Shown: piece after piece, positions 1 through 11,142 of the stretch | Position numbering within the stretch: the stretch's first letter is position 1 | How the letters are laid out: every line of letters starts with the position of its first letter | Assembly (NCBI RefSeq): GCF_003589595.1 | Contig: NW_020653333.1 | Span: forward strand, 1,646,611-1,710,610 | Reading direction: 5' to 3' | DNA from: Hyposmocoma kahamanoa | Taxonomy: Eukaryota > Arthropoda > Insecta > Lepidoptera > Cosmopterigidae | DNA length: 64,000 nucleotides | Notes under the pieces: generated by a model | What the model saw: only the letters and a program-made list of their open reading frames with translations | What the model was told of the DNA's origin: nothing | The model's database searches: none | Translations under genes and position numbers: made by a program

Positions 1-402
1 CTTTTTGTTATGTTACAAAAAAAAGAAACTGTGTTCCTATACTGATTTTCTACAATGGAACAAAGGATGAGGAGAGGAAGGGTTATCATTAATGAAACAG
101 GACTTTCCAAATTACAAGACATTTTATAAAGTCTTAAAGAAATCTTCCATTCCACTTTACGCATTGCTTGTCTTCTTGGTTGTTTGGTAGGTAGGGAAGA
201 ACGTAGCAACTACGCTTCTTTACACGTAATTAATTACATGTAAGCGTGGTTTTATTACATTTATTTTTGTATTCGAAGTGGTTTATACATAATAAATAAC
301 AAAAAAAAAGGAAAATACTCGAAAAACCCGGGTTTTTAAAATCAAACCCGGGTTTCTTTGTAACCATCAGAACTGGGAAAACCCGACTCGATGCCCTAGT
401 TA

Positions 403-650
403 TGTGAGCATTACTACGTTCCGGTTTTGAAGAGCAAGAGTGCTAAAGAAATTACAGGCACTTGGGACTTGTCAACTTATGTCTCAGGGTGACGTACACA
501 GTGGCAGTGACCCTCAAATCTTTTTGATTTAAAGCTCTGAGTGACACTGCAACTGTTATGGACAGGCGTGTCGCTTACCACCAGGCGAAATCGTACGCCT
601 GGTAGTAAGCTACACGCCTTGTCCCGCTATTTGGTATCATAAAAAAAACG
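403..650 (+). repeat. Rep-B copy 1
   Basis: Contains the family words aaattacaggcacttgggac, ttgtcaacttatgtctcagg, ctctgagtgacactgcaact, gacaggcgtgtcgcttacca and a cataaaaaaa 3' end. A short inverted duplication (gcctggtagtaagctacacg) sits near the end. Confidence 0.8.
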
Positions 651-878
651 TGCAAACTAGATACGAGACAGTAACTGAGGCAATTCCCGAGACTGCCCGA
701 GAATTCTCCAGAAGACACGCGATCTGTTTTTTGGCTCGAATCTAGTTTGTACAATGAACCAATAACTCGAGAGGACTTGTAATTACGATACAAGATAGCG
801 TAATCGGGTATTTAGTACCTATTGCTGTACACCAGATGTCGCGATGAGTACCAAACAGCAAATTTTGTCACTTTAGCA

Positions 879-1053
879 ATAATAATAATAATCATTATAA
901 TAATAACGCACACACTCAACATAGTCCCGCACTAGGGAAAACCTTGTGTCGCGACTGCCATGGACACATACAAATATTTCTCCCGGCCCGGGAATCGAAC
1001 CTGGGACCTCTGCGTGGCATTCCGGCATGGTCACCGTTCGGCCACAGAGGCAG
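879..1053 (-). mobile_element. SINE-A copy 1 (internally deleted)
   Basis: tRNA-like head (gcctctgtggccgaacggtg on the minus strand, then ggttcgattcccgggccggg) and an (ATT)n tail. The central body between gacacata and caaatatttctc is missing. Confidence 0.85.
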
Positions 1054-1169
1054 TTAAACTTTAAATTTTTATTGAATTGATATTCAATTATGTGATATTA
1101 CTCCACTAGTTTGTGTTTTCAATTATTAATACAAAGATGAGTGTTCCACTCAGAAAGAAATTTTTTCTT

Positions 1170-1243
1170 CGATCCGGCCGGATTCGAACCGACGTCTTTT
1201 AGCATAACGTGGCAGACGCTATACCAACTAAGCCACGGATCTC
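1170..1243 (-). mobile_element. tRNA-like SINE head (different family)
   Basis: The minus strand reads gatccgtggcttagttggta, then ggttcgaatccggccggatc. It has a plausible acceptor and T arm, and A-box-like and B-box-like promoter elements. The anticodon arm does not fold (no T33, unpaired stem), so this is a tRNA-derived head or tRNA pseudogene rather than a working tRNA. Confidence 0.55.
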
Positions 1244-1384
1244 ACGAATTTTTTGATAAAATTGATATTGTGGCGGGACTCCTACTGCTCGACCCTCAGG
1301 TAAGCTTTGGCTTTCACCCTTCACACTTCATAATATCCGCAGACTTTGTGGAGTAATGAAGTCGTGACACGTAGATGGTAATGT

Positions 1385-1560
1385 TAGCGTTACTGTGTTC
1401 CGGTTTTGAAGGGTGCTGGCGAAATTACAGGCGCATGGGACTTGTCAACTTATGTCTGTGCCCCTCAGATTTAGGCTCTGAATGGCACTGCAACTATTAT
1501 AGACAGGCGTGTAGTTTACCATCAGGCGCACTCATTGTTCATCCCATCTCTTGATAATAT
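1385..1560 (+). repeat. Rep-B copy 2
   Basis: Family words from ttccggttttgaagggtgct to caggcgtgtagtttaccatc, internally deleted. Confidence 0.75.
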
Positions 1561-1635
1561 ATTTAAAAAATGCGGTATTTGGCTATTACCGAATATGACA
1601 AAGTTCTATTATATGAAAAACGAAGATATATTTAG

Positions 1636-1757
1636 TGAAATTACAGGAATGTGGATTTGTCAACTTATGTCTCAGGATGATGGGCGCAGTTTTGTGATTT
1701 ATACCTCTGAGTGATACTGCAACTGTTATGGACAGGCGTATCGCTTACCACCATTCC
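1636..1757 (+). repeat. Rep-B copy 3
   Basis: Short copy from gtgaaattacaggaatgtgg to gcgtatcgcttaccacca, in tandem with copy 2. Confidence 0.72.
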
Positions 1758-1883
1758 CACGACTAGCTTTTATCACAATGACTTGAAAATCATAAAAATT
1801 ATACGAAATACATGAAACACATTATGTATTGTGACATATTATAACTCTCCTATTTAATCATAAAAAAGTTATCGACTAATTTA

Positions 1884-2030
1884 TGCCTCTGTGGCCGAAC
1901 GATTATCATGCTGGTCTGCCTCGCGGAGGTCCTCGGTTCGATACCCGGGCCGGGAGAAATATTTGTATGGCCTATGGCCTACTTTTATTTCTCCTGTAAC
2001 CTTGGATGTAATTGGTGATTGTCTATAGAT
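1884..2030 (+). mobile_element. SINE-A copy 2, 5' half
   Basis: Head tgcctctgtggccgaacgat with box-B-like ggttcgatacc, then the usual gggagaaatatttgtatggc body. It breaks off after gtgattgtctatag. Confidence 0.85.
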
Positions 2031-2229
2031 AAACAAGAATAGTACATAACCAGCTTAAAACTAATGTGAGCACAGGCGGTCTTATCGCTAAGAGCTATTT
2101 CTTCCAGACAACCTTTGAGGTAGAGGAAAGCTAATCGGAGTGGGAGACGTAGTGTGCCAATTTTACAAATAAAAATATAAATGAATTGTATAAATAAAAA
2201 AAAATATATGTGTATATGTGTATCGAATA

Positions 2230-2375
2230 CAGGGTTTCCCTATGTGGTCTGTGGTTTCCCTAGTGTGTGGCTATGAGTGTGTGCGTTATTATTATTATTA
2301 TTATTTATTTCTCTCGTGAGTTTGGCTGTAACTTGTGATTGTCTACGTATATGTGTGTGTGTACGGCACCCGCGA
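2230..2375 (+). mobile_element. SINE-A fragments in scrambled order
   Basis: The 3' part (cagggtttccct ... gtgtgtgcgttattatt) comes first and is followed by the body (tatttctctcgtgagtttgg ... cacccgcgata), the reverse of normal order, with a duplicated gtttccct. Confidence 0.75.
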
Positions 2376-3237
2376 TATTTGAAGGGGCGAATTATGCTAC
2401 TTTATTATTAATTGGAAGATATGTACGTAAGTTATACATTACAGATCTACCAGACTTTCGCTTCAAATTGGAAATTGCTGTTGGCAACATTTAGCATAAC
2501 TGGAACAAACTTTCTTGATGCGTGTGATGTTTCAACTTTATGCTCAAGGGAAATAACGTGCTGTGTTATATGTAATTACGTGTTTTATGTATATTCTGTA
2601 GTAGACTACGAATTATTAATTAACTACAGTGTTTTAGTATGTTTCTTACATTGCAACTTCCTAAATTGAAAATGGGAAGTATTTGCGGTTTTACAAAGAA
2701 ATCAAAAGTATAGATTTCTCTAGGTCAATGATTTCTCTATTGTAAAAAATGCCAAATTGAGATTACCTCAGATTATTCTTTATTTTTGAATTTGTGTTAT
2801 AAGTAAAGTACATGCACCTAACTTTCAAGTAATATATATAGAGAGGTTAACACCTCTCCCTGGAATCCCGGAATGATTAAAAATAAAGAAAAACAAATCA
2901 AAACTAAATTTAATTTCTTTAAACTTTTTTACGTAATAACATACAGTATAAATGGCGGACTAAATACCATAAGGCATTCTCTCAACAGTCAACCATTGGG
3001 CTGAACAATAAAACAATAGATTGTTAGATAAATTAGAACAAGACTAACAAAAAACCATAAGCCAAAATTTGATAGTGCATGGTATAAAATAAATACAACA
3101 TAATTTAAATATACATAAACTATGTAAGAAAATACAGACCACATAAATACTAGTAATCTTCCGTGATAATAAACATACATGTATATTATGATATATATGT
3201 ACATAACGAACATTATGTAGAGTCTTATGTCTTATTA

Positions 3238-3396
3238 CCGAGAGGGTGCGATGGAATTGCATAATTTGATTCCGCCTTCCTCTTTCATCGGGGGAGTAGA
3301 CGTAGGCTGGGGTTCCACCCTCAAGTTGTGAATATTCCTAGGATTCGCACGAAGCGCTTCGCTTCCACATTTATATGGCGAGCGCTATACTTGGAC
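3238..3396. repeat. Rep-F copy 1
   Basis: gcgatggaattgcataattt gattccgccttcc, tcgcacgaagcgcttcgctt and cacatttatatggcga match 62537-62690. It is probably an old LINE or SINE piece. Confidence 0.65.
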
Positions 3397-3437
3397 CTTT
3401 TCAAGACGAAAGTGAATAGGCATTATGTAGATATGCT

Positions 3438-3460
3438 ATATATATAGCATATATATATAT

Positions 3461-3494
<34 letters not shown>
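3438..3494. repeat. (AT)n/(AC)n microsatellite
   Basis: Alternating at, ac and at dinucleotides run without interruption. The array marks the truncation point of the mariner fragment. Confidence 0.95.
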
Positions 3495-3509
3495 GATATA
3501 GATTGTATT

Positions 3510-3812
3510 TGACTCATGCCATTGCCTAAAGATGCCCGAATCTCATGGTATGTCACATGTCTGTCTGTTTTGATCATACGGCGCACAGCATCGATCTTTT
3601 TGTTGTTCACAGCAGTGGACGGGCGACAATTACGAAATTCGTCACTAAGATTCACACGACCGCATTTCAATTATACAAACCAGCTATAAATAGTCGTCTT
3701 GCTTCATCGCTAAAAGCAGTTTGAAGTCGAGGGAAGCTCCGCTGAGCTGTTAAATTACACTTAAAGTCGTAGAAAATCAGACTACGAAAATTTTCACGAG
3801 TTAAATCCATGG
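3510..3812 (-). pseudogene. mariner transposase N-terminal fragment
   Basis: Minus-strand ATG at 3812 starts MDLTRENFRSLIFYDFKCNL, the N-terminus typical of a mariner transposase helix-turn-helix domain. After a stop and frame change near 3675-3690 it continues as GRVNLSDEFRNCRPSTAVNN and DAVRRMIKTDRHVTYHEIRA (3660-3530), the second HTH of the paired-like domain. It ends abruptly at an (AT)n/(AC)n microsatellite (3438-3494). The catalytic DDD part is absent. The upstream flank, 3813-4000, may include untranslated mariner sequence and one terminal repeat, but I could not define the repeat. Confidence 0.8.
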
Positions 3813-4023
3813 TGATGTAGACAACCAATTTCTAAAATGACGCCACAATATAAAAACAAGTGACAGTCAGATTAAACAAACTGTATTCTACAGCCAAAGA
3901 GTTCCATTTATAATATTGTAATTACTTTTTAAATATTGTTTATGTAAGTGGCCAGTTCCGGAAACTTATAGTGCGCCCTATGTATAAATTCTGGAAGTAT
4001 CGTAGAACACACAACGAGAGTTT

Positions 4024-4225
4024 AGATCCGCCACACTGGCTCATTGCGGGTTGGGGACTTTACACATTTTTCGAGAGTTGAGAACCACCTTCGTCGTGCA
4101 GGTTTCGTCTCGATGTTTTTCTTTCTCATAGTAAATGGTGAAGAACCATCATTCACCATGAGACGAATTAAAAATTAAATATCGCACATAAATTCCGAGA
4201 AACTCATAGGTTTGCATTGCTCTGC
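4024..4225 (-). mobile_element. SINE-C copy 1
   Basis: Minus-strand body with ttcgagagttgagaacc, cattgcgggttggggac and ccgccacactgg in reverse. This is the 3' two thirds of a second tRNA-headed SINE family whose complete members end in (gat)n. Confidence 0.7.
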
Positions 4226-4611
4226 ATGGGAAGCTACGGTTTTTTTAAAGATAAATTTATTTCATTATAACTTAAACAAATGTAAAGGTAGCTTCAGGTG
4301 ATGCGAAAACGGTACATTACATCTCAAAAGTCTAATAGTGTAGTTGCGAATGCCTACCTACAGGTATTCATTTATTTAGATCAGGCGGAGGCAGATCTTT
4401 TAGGCATCTTGTTTGTGCATACACTCTTCATGTTAATGTTTAATTATTATAATGTAATTATCAGATTAGTTCTCGCAAGCCTGTATCGTCATAAGTCTTA
4501 TTTATAAGCCAGGTGACGGTGTTTTAGACCGTATCATTACTTGTGATGAAAAGTGAATTCTTTATGATAATCGCAAGGGATGAGCACTGTGTTCAACCAT
4601 CATAAGCTCAA

Positions 4612-5475
4612 TGTCGAAAATTGTTATTTGTTATGCAAGACTGCAAAGTTGTTGTTTGACGCTAGTACTTGTATTGAAACTTGAGCAAGCGAAGGAAGCA
4701 AAGATTAAGATGAAAATAGATTCCTGAGCGTAGCGAGGGTTTGAAGGCACAAGACGCAAAACTACTTTGCTGCCGAGCGAAACAGACAACTTTTCATCTC
4801 ACTAAAGCGAGGAAAATGGTAGATGAAAGAAAAACAATTGAACTATAAAACATCCGTTTTTTTAAATAAAAGAAAAAGTTTATCTTCGGGTGCGTTCTGA
4901 ATTTACACCTCATCAATTTTTATTCCTGCTTATACTTTTATTTTGTGTAATTCATTATTGAAATTATTTTAGTTCTTCAACGAATTAAAATAATTTAATA
5001 AACACAATTAGTTATTATCACTAACGGTATGACTTCTTTTTATTTTCCCGATATTTCGGAACGGTTGCACGCTCCATGGTCACGAACCAGACCACGGACC
5101 AGTCAACCCGTGACCATGACCAGACCACGGACCAGTCAACCTGTGACCATGGAGCGTGCAACCGTTCCAAAATATCGGGAAAATAAAAAAAAGTCATACC
5201 GTGGTAAGAAACCTGATAATAGTAATAATCATTGATGAATAACCACGAAAGTCTTAAAATCTATACAACTAGACTAGTCAATTTAATGTCAACAATAATA
5301 AGAATGAAATATATCAACGGATTTATATTGCATAAATAAGTAATGTACGACAAGTCGCATAATTGAACATGTCTTTATGTATTTTTTAGTCCATCGTCAA
5401 GTTCGAATTTCAAAAACCTTTTCCACGCTAGCGTGCAATAAACGCTTTTTCGCAAAGATCGAAATACTATAATAA
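4612..5475 (+). repeat. Rep-G copy 1 (interrupted by foldback)
   Basis: Homologous to 23448-23960 (reversed), 47744-48240 (reversed) and 52766-53215. It starts with a segment translating as VICYARLQSCCLT and, after a frame change, CCRAK then ERKTIEL-stop. It ends with the tagcgtg palindrome region near 5430. The foldback splits it at 5024. Confidence 0.75.
5024..5202. mobile_element. Foldback element, 60-bp inverted arms
   Basis: The arms 5024-5083 and 5143-5202 are inverted copies with two mismatches. They begin acggtatgactt and contain cccgatatt and ggaacggttgcacgctccat. The loop carries a 33-bp tandem pair (5086-5118, 5119-5151; accagaccacggaccagtca...). It is inserted within a Rep-G copy. 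A short open frame across it (5029-5235) simply translates the repeat. Confidence 0.85.
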
Positions 5476-5880
5476 TAGAAATGTATAAAAAGCTTTAAAA
5501 GTTTCACACTAAGTTAAAAATTGCTCAAAGAGAATTCATGGAAGAAAATTGCAAAGGAATCAATTACTCCTTAACTCGCATTGGGAGTTTGCCAAAGTCC
5601 CAAAACGCTATTACGACGCTATGTATTCACTATGTGACGTTATCTAGAAATAGAACTTTGTGCTCCTCACCTAACTCGGACAAGTGCAAACTTCACTTAA
5701 ACTTTTTGCACGTAGAGATGTGCAGCATAATTTTAATAAATATGTATTTTTTAAATATTAGACAACATCACATACGTTGCTATGATCCCAAAGTAAGTGA
5801 CTAAAGTATTTGTGTTATGGAAATCCGGAACAAGTCATGGTATCACAAACACCCACACCCAAGACAATACTGAAAATTTA

Positions 5881-5900
5881 GATAGATAGATAGATAGATA
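5881..5900. repeat. (GATA)5 microsatellite
   Basis: Five exact units. To the right, acacgtttattcagca reads on the minus strand as tgctgaataaacgtgt followed by (TATC)n, like the 3' end and tail of a LINE lying on the minus strand at about 5881-6210. Confidence 0.85.
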
Positions 5901-6259
5901 ACACGTTTATTCAGCACAAATACAAACAGAAACAAAACATTTACAATCACTTCACAGAGTATAACATAAAAGCACATAGAACATTCATTATTAATTTTAT
6001 ACACATTTATACAAAACACATATTGCGAGACAAAACAAATACTGTGAGAAAAACAAACAAATACTATAACAACTGATAAAATTTTGAAATACTTATGACT
6101 ACAGTTTGTGCTGAAATGGCCCTGACTCAGCATAAATACTGTAAACCAAGAGAAGGCAAACAGTGCTGATTTTCTGCCAGTACCATATGGTGAGCGATCG
6201 CAGCCCAGCAAAGTGCATCACACGCAAATATATACCTAACTATAAAAACTATATATATA

Positions 6260-6480
6260 TAAATAAATAAATAAATAACGCACACACTCAACATAGCCCC
6301 GCACTAGGGAAACCCTGTGTCGCGGGTGCCATGGACACTCACATAGACAACTACAAATTACATCCAAACTCACGAGAGATATAATTGTAGGCCATACAAC
6401 TATTTCACTCGGCCCGGGAATCGAACCTGGGACCTCTGCGTGGCAGTCCGGCATGGTAACCGTTCGGCCACGGAGGCAGT
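6260..6480 (-). mobile_element. SINE-A copy 3 (full length)
   Basis: Complete from head (agtttgcctccgtggccgaa side at 6480) to a (TTTA)n-type tail at 6260; box-B-like ggttcgattcccgggccg is intact. Confidence 0.9.
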
Positions 6481-6647
6481 TTGCATATATATCAAGCAAG
6501 AGTGTAAGATGTAAAGCAAACAATGTAAATAGTGTAAGTAATGAAGGTAAGCAATATAAATAATAATGTAACTTTACAAATATAATATTAAATTATAATA
6601 TAAATATATAAATATAAATTATAATAATATAAATTTAGTTTCTATAC

Positions 6648-6735
6648 CTATTGACCCGGCCGGGAATCGAACCCGGGACCTTAGAGATGGCGACACCATG
6701 AAAACCGGTGCGCAAGCCACTCGACCACGGAGGGG
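6648..6735 (-). mobile_element. tRNA-like SINE head (third family)
   Basis: The minus strand reads cctccgtggtcgagtggctt ... ggtcccgggttcgattcccg gccgggtc. This is a leucine-tRNA-like head resembling another common lepidopteran SINE as I recall it. The body is missing and AT-rich DNA follows. Confidence 0.6.
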
Positions 6736-7477
6736 GTTAATTTTATCCTATACTTTGTTTTTTTTTTCAGAATTAGAAAAACTGTAAAAAAGAAGCAGTA
6801 ATCGTAAACCTTTTTCTTTTGACAACAAATTAAATCATCAATCAAATCAGTAAAAGAAAAACATCGTCGGAATTGATGACAAATAGTTTAGCCAGGTGTA
6901 AAAATATAATTAAAGCTTAAATACTAGAAACTAGAACTAGGATTAAATTACTTTTACAAATGACACGATTAATATGTTATTATTTTATAAGTCAATTTCG
7001 TTCAACGTTTGGAACCTCTGTTTCTTTAAGTTTTTTATAGTGCAAGACTTTCAAATAGATAATAACAATAATATATTTATTTGACATCATAAGTACAAAG
7101 AGCAATATGACAAGATTTCCAAAAAAAAGCTTATGCTAAATTGACATTATATTCTAACATTACGCATTGCAAACGTGATGTCATGCCTAGGAGCACTATA
7201 CACGGTTGCTGTTGGTCCCACACCAGGCAGAGCCTGTCCTTTGGCGACCCTATTACGATTTCATTAAATGAAATGAATTTTGACAATGGTATATTACGTT
7301 ACACGTTGCGTCGTGATTGTTTTAATATTAATAATAATTTAAATATGTTAGAATGTATTTAATCTAAAATAAACAAGAGGAAAAATAAAGAGAAAAGAAT
7401 TATAAAATGTTGAGATAAAGCATAGACCAATATTCATTATTAAACAAAGTTGAATACTTATTTCTAATAATAATAAA

Positions 7478-7877
7478 NNNNNNNNNNNNNNNNNNNNNNN
7501 NNNNNNNNNNNNNNNNNNNNNNNNNNNNNNNNNNNNNNNNNNNNNNNNNNNNNNNNNNNNNNNNNNNNNNNNNNNNNNNNNNNNNNNNNNNNNNNNNNNN
7601 NNNNNNNNNNNNNNNNNNNNNNNNNNNNNNNNNNNNNNNNNNNNNNNNNNNNNNNNNNNNNNNNNNNNNNNNNNNNNNNNNNNNNNNNNNNNNNNNNNNN
7701 NNNNNNNNNNNNNNNNNNNNNNNNNNNNNNNNNNNNNNNNNNNNNNNNNNNNNNNNNNNNNNNNNNNNNNNNNNNNNNNNNNNNNNNNNNNNNNNNNNNN
7801 NNNNNNNNNNNNNNNNNNNNNNNNNNNNNNNNNNNNNNNNNNNNNNNNNNNNNNNNNNNNNNNNNNNNNNNNNNNNN
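7478..7877. other. Assembly gap (400 N)
   Basis: Exactly 400 N. Open frames through it are artefacts. Confidence 0.99.
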
Positions 7878-8139
7878 AGATAAAAGGCGTCCACAAATTT
7901 AAATAAATAGATGTATTTCATTTACAGAGACAGTTGAATGGCAGAAACAAATCAGACTCCGCGCAAAGAATGTAAAGCAGGGATTGTGCTTCTGTAGGGA
8001 TGCGACTAGAGTTTTAGGACATTTCAGTAAAGAGGCCGGATACCTTTTTAAAGATTTTGTAGTTTTAATACGACTTTTTTTATGTAAAGCCTTTTTGACC
8101 AATTTTCAAAAATTTTAAAGAAAAAGTCCTGCGACTGGT

Positions 8140-8490
8140 GGTAAGCGACACATCTAGCGTACTGTCCATAACACTGGCAGTGCCAGTCACGGCTTTAATT
8201 CGTAAGTTGTCTGTAATTTCCAGCAGCAGTAGAGCTCCTCGTAAAAGAGTTCGTCCAGGGAAGTACTGCCACCTTACCTAGTTCTGTATTACTGTGTTAG
8301 GGTGTTGGTGAAATGACAGGCACATGGGACTTGTCAACTTATGTCTCAGGGTGACGGGCGAAGTGGCAGTGCCCCTCAGATCTTTGCGATTTAAAGTTCT
8401 GAGTGGCACTGCAAACGTTATGGACGGGCGTGTGTGTAGCTTGCACTCAGGTGCACGACTTGTTCGTCTCGTCACTTGATATTATAAAAA
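8140..8490. repeat. Rep-B inverted pair
   Basis: 8140-8224 is a minus-strand fragment (ggtggtaagcgacacatcta); 8225-8490 is a plus-strand copy (agcagtagagctcctcgtaa ... cataaaaa). The pair faces apart. Confidence 0.75.
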
Positions 8491-8959
8491 TAAAAATTTC
8501 ACCAGGATTACGATTAAATTACATTACAAAAACTTCAAAACCGAAACTAATGTTCACTCAGTAATGCTCACTTGGCGGCAGAAATGGTTACGGTGGCAGT
8601 ATTTCCTTGAACGAATTATTTTACAAGGAGCTCTGTTATTACTAAATATTCCTAAAAATGCTATTATTTATTCAAAAATTCTGATGAAATTACAATAAAA
8701 TTGAATAAATCAGTTTTCTTTATTATTAATCATCTATAGTCACCTATTATGTTCCGTGTCACGTGTGTTCTATTGCCGGATCCGCTGAAAATCAGCGTCG
8801 TAGCACTTGAACGTGTGACGACAACAAGCTCAGTGGGTCACGGTTTCTTTGGCAGCACAGCACACACGCTTTGTACTCTATATATTATATGTATTTAGTT
8901 TCAAATCCTTAGGTTATTATTACTATTATAAAATGCATATGTACTGTGTTTCAAGGAAT

Positions 8960-9185
8960 AATAATATAATAATAATAATAATAACGCACACACTCAACAT
9001 AGCCCCGCACTAGGGAAACCCTGTGTCGCGGGTGCCATGGACACACACATAGACAACCACAAATTACATCCAAACTCACGAGAGAAATAATTGTAGGCCA
9101 TACAACTATTTCTCCCGGCCCGGGAATCGAACCTGGGACCTCTGCGTGGCAGTCCGGCATGGTAACCGTTAGGCCACGGAGGCAG
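8960..9185 (-). mobile_element. SINE-A copy 4 (full length)
   Basis: Complete with an (ATT)n tail; the 86-codon frame over it is a translation of the SINE. An (ATTCT)n run follows the head. Confidence 0.9.
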
Positions 9186-9208
9186 TGAAGGGCGGAATAA
9201 ATGATTTC

Positions 9209-9237
9209 CATTCTATTCTATTCTATTCTATTCTATT
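9209..9237. repeat. (TTCTA)n microsatellite
   Basis: Five clean pentamers adjoining the head of SINE-A copy 4. Confidence 0.95.
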
Positions 9238-9394
9238 ATCTCGTCGAGACGCTTTGGACCGGACACATACCCAAAAAGCCTAACCATGTTCGGCTTTATC
9301 TAGACGCCAGGCAACGTTAGATGGGAATATTATACAAGGCGATTTCTTAAGTGATGTCAGAAAAAAATGCGTTGGAAGTACACATAATAGAAGC

Positions 9395-9605
9395 CACGAA
9401 ACACCCGTCCGCCACACTGGCCTAATGCGGGTTGGGGACATCATACGTTTTCAGAGGGTTGAGAACCTTCTTCGACTTGTAGGTTTCATAACGTTTTTCT
9501 CCAAGTAAATTTCAAATTAAATTTCGCATATAAATTTTCAGAAACTAAGAGGCGCGCGCTCCGATGCGAACCCACGGCCTCTGTTTGAGAGGCGGTAGAG
9601 TAATT
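9395..9605 (-). mobile_element. SINE-C copy 2
   Basis: Includes the tRNA-like head (gcgaacccacggcctctgtt region, 9560-9600) and the body down to ccgccacactggcctaat at 9410. Confidence 0.72.
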
Positions 9606-9639
9606 TTTAATTTAAAAGGCCATTCCGATTATGAGTGAT

Positions 9640-10610
9640 ATCCAGTGGGCTTATCTGACGTGAAGGCATTACCACCAGTTCAAATTGTCGATAACAATAA
9701 AAAGACTAAAAAAAGGTCCCCATCCCTATTTTCAATCCAATCTTCGTCTCCGCTGAGGCGTCTTCAGGAAGCGTTTATTTGTAAAGGTACGAGAGATATG
9801 TTTACGTTTACCGCTGCAGACATGTTTATGTTTACGCAACATACATGTTTGTGTTTATTGCAAGTAGAAGGGCTACTTGTTACACCGGATTTTAATACGG
9901 TTAAGAATTTGGACACATTTTGAAACTGTATAACAATAGTGATCTAAAAAAAACGTGTCCGTAGCGTAATCAAGTTAGCTAAATAAACTTCGAAATTTTT
10001 CGGAGTGACTAAAAACAAGTCGATATTTTTTCTTGTTACTAAGTTATGTTAGTACGTTACTATTGACTGGGGATGATAAAATAGTTTAAGATCAATGATT
10101 CCGTTATTTAACTTTAGTGTAGACACATTAATTTACATAACATTGTGCGTACATTAAATGTGTCAAATTTTAATTTCAATACCTATTTCGTAGCCATAAT
10201 AATACCTATGTAGTTTTTGAAACATCATGTATAGTGAACTGTATGAATATGTATCGGTGCTGACGAGGAGTGAGCAAGACCAGACAAAATGCTTACATAG
10301 GTTTTTAAACAAATTACGCAATGTGAGTTATGTATTACCAAAAGTTTGCAAACAACCGCAACATGAAAACAAAAATAGAATAATACATAGGTATATATCA
10401 CAAATAGGTGCAAAAGAGCAAGTATAGTTGAGTAGAATTTGAATATTAATAATTATAATAAAAAATAAAAACATTTACAAATTTGATATTAACAATGTTA
10501 AGCTTGCAACATTGCATTTAGGGCAAGACATCTGTGTCTGAACGACCGACTTATTGAAAAACATAGACGCTTATTCTGTCTTATACAATTATATGGCATC
10601 AATCCTTTGA
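9640..10610. other. Unassigned AT-rich DNA
   Basis: Contains short open frames (9645-9923, 10227-10427) with no recognisable family. No splice-bounded conserved block seen; inferred intron of the calbindin gene. Confidence 0.5.
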
Positions 10611-10614
10611 TAAC

Positions 10615-10758
10615 TGCCTCCGTGGCCGAACGGCTACCATGCCGGACTGCTACGCTGAGGGGCCAGGTATAATTACCTATATTTATTTCTCTCGTGAGTT
10701 TGGGTGTACTTTGTGGTTGTCTATATGTACTTCCATGGCACCCGCGACACAGGGTTTC
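10615..10758 (+). mobile_element. SINE-A copy 5
   Basis: Head tgcctccgtggccgaacggc is present but the box-B part is damaged. The body runs to gacacagggtttc, where it merges with a perfect hairpin. Confidence 0.85.
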
Positions 10759-10803
10759 AGAGTTAACTTGCATAGGTTTCTAAGCAAGTTAACTCTGAAA
10801 CCC
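10752..10803. repeat. Perfect 19-bp inverted repeat
   Basis: 10752-10770 (gggtttcagagttaacttg) is exactly inverted at 10785-10803 around a 14-base loop. The left arm begins inside the SINE-A 3' sequence. Confidence 0.95.
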
Positions 10804-11101
10804 CGTTGGCGCTACGTTAAAAAATCGTTAAAAACAAAAACACAGATCTGCAACAAGCACTTTGAAAAGTACTTGAATCTGCTGGTTCGTTTCGTAGCTT
10901 AATTGAGAGAGCGTTGGCCTGGTATGCTGAAGAAGCTGTACCCCGATTGAGAACTCTTCGATATTTTAACCGAATCGTTCGATTGGATAACGTTTTCGAA
11001 TCGAAGGGCGCTTTCTCAGCTATTCAGAACATTTGATTTAAACGGTCGATTCGCATTCGGATACGATATCGTTATCCGATAGCGTTTACGGAGTTAGTCG
11101 G

Positions 11102-11142
11102 TGAAATAGATTACAGGAAATCCTTTCCTGTAATCTATTTCA
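11102..11142. repeat. Perfect 19-bp hairpin plus third arm
   Basis: tgaaatagattacaggaaa at 11102-11120 pairs exactly with 11124-11142 across a 3-base loop. A third partial arm, tttcctgtaatcta, follows at about 11144. Confidence 0.95.

Noticed and set aside
1170..1243. Functional tRNA gene on the minus strand
   Set aside because: Acceptor and T arms are plausible but the anticodon arm does not pair and lacks T33; more likely a SINE head.
5029..5235. 68-codon frame with a repeated RPRTSQPVTM peptide
   Set aside because: It is simply the translation of the foldback element and its tandem loop.
7348..7921. Two long minus-strand open frames of 173-182 codons
   Set aside because: They run through 400 N and have no real sequence in the middle.
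8951..9211. Recurring short proteins containing PDCHAEVPGSIPGPGEI at many loci
   Set aside because: They are translations of the tRNA-like head and body of SINE-A, not genes.
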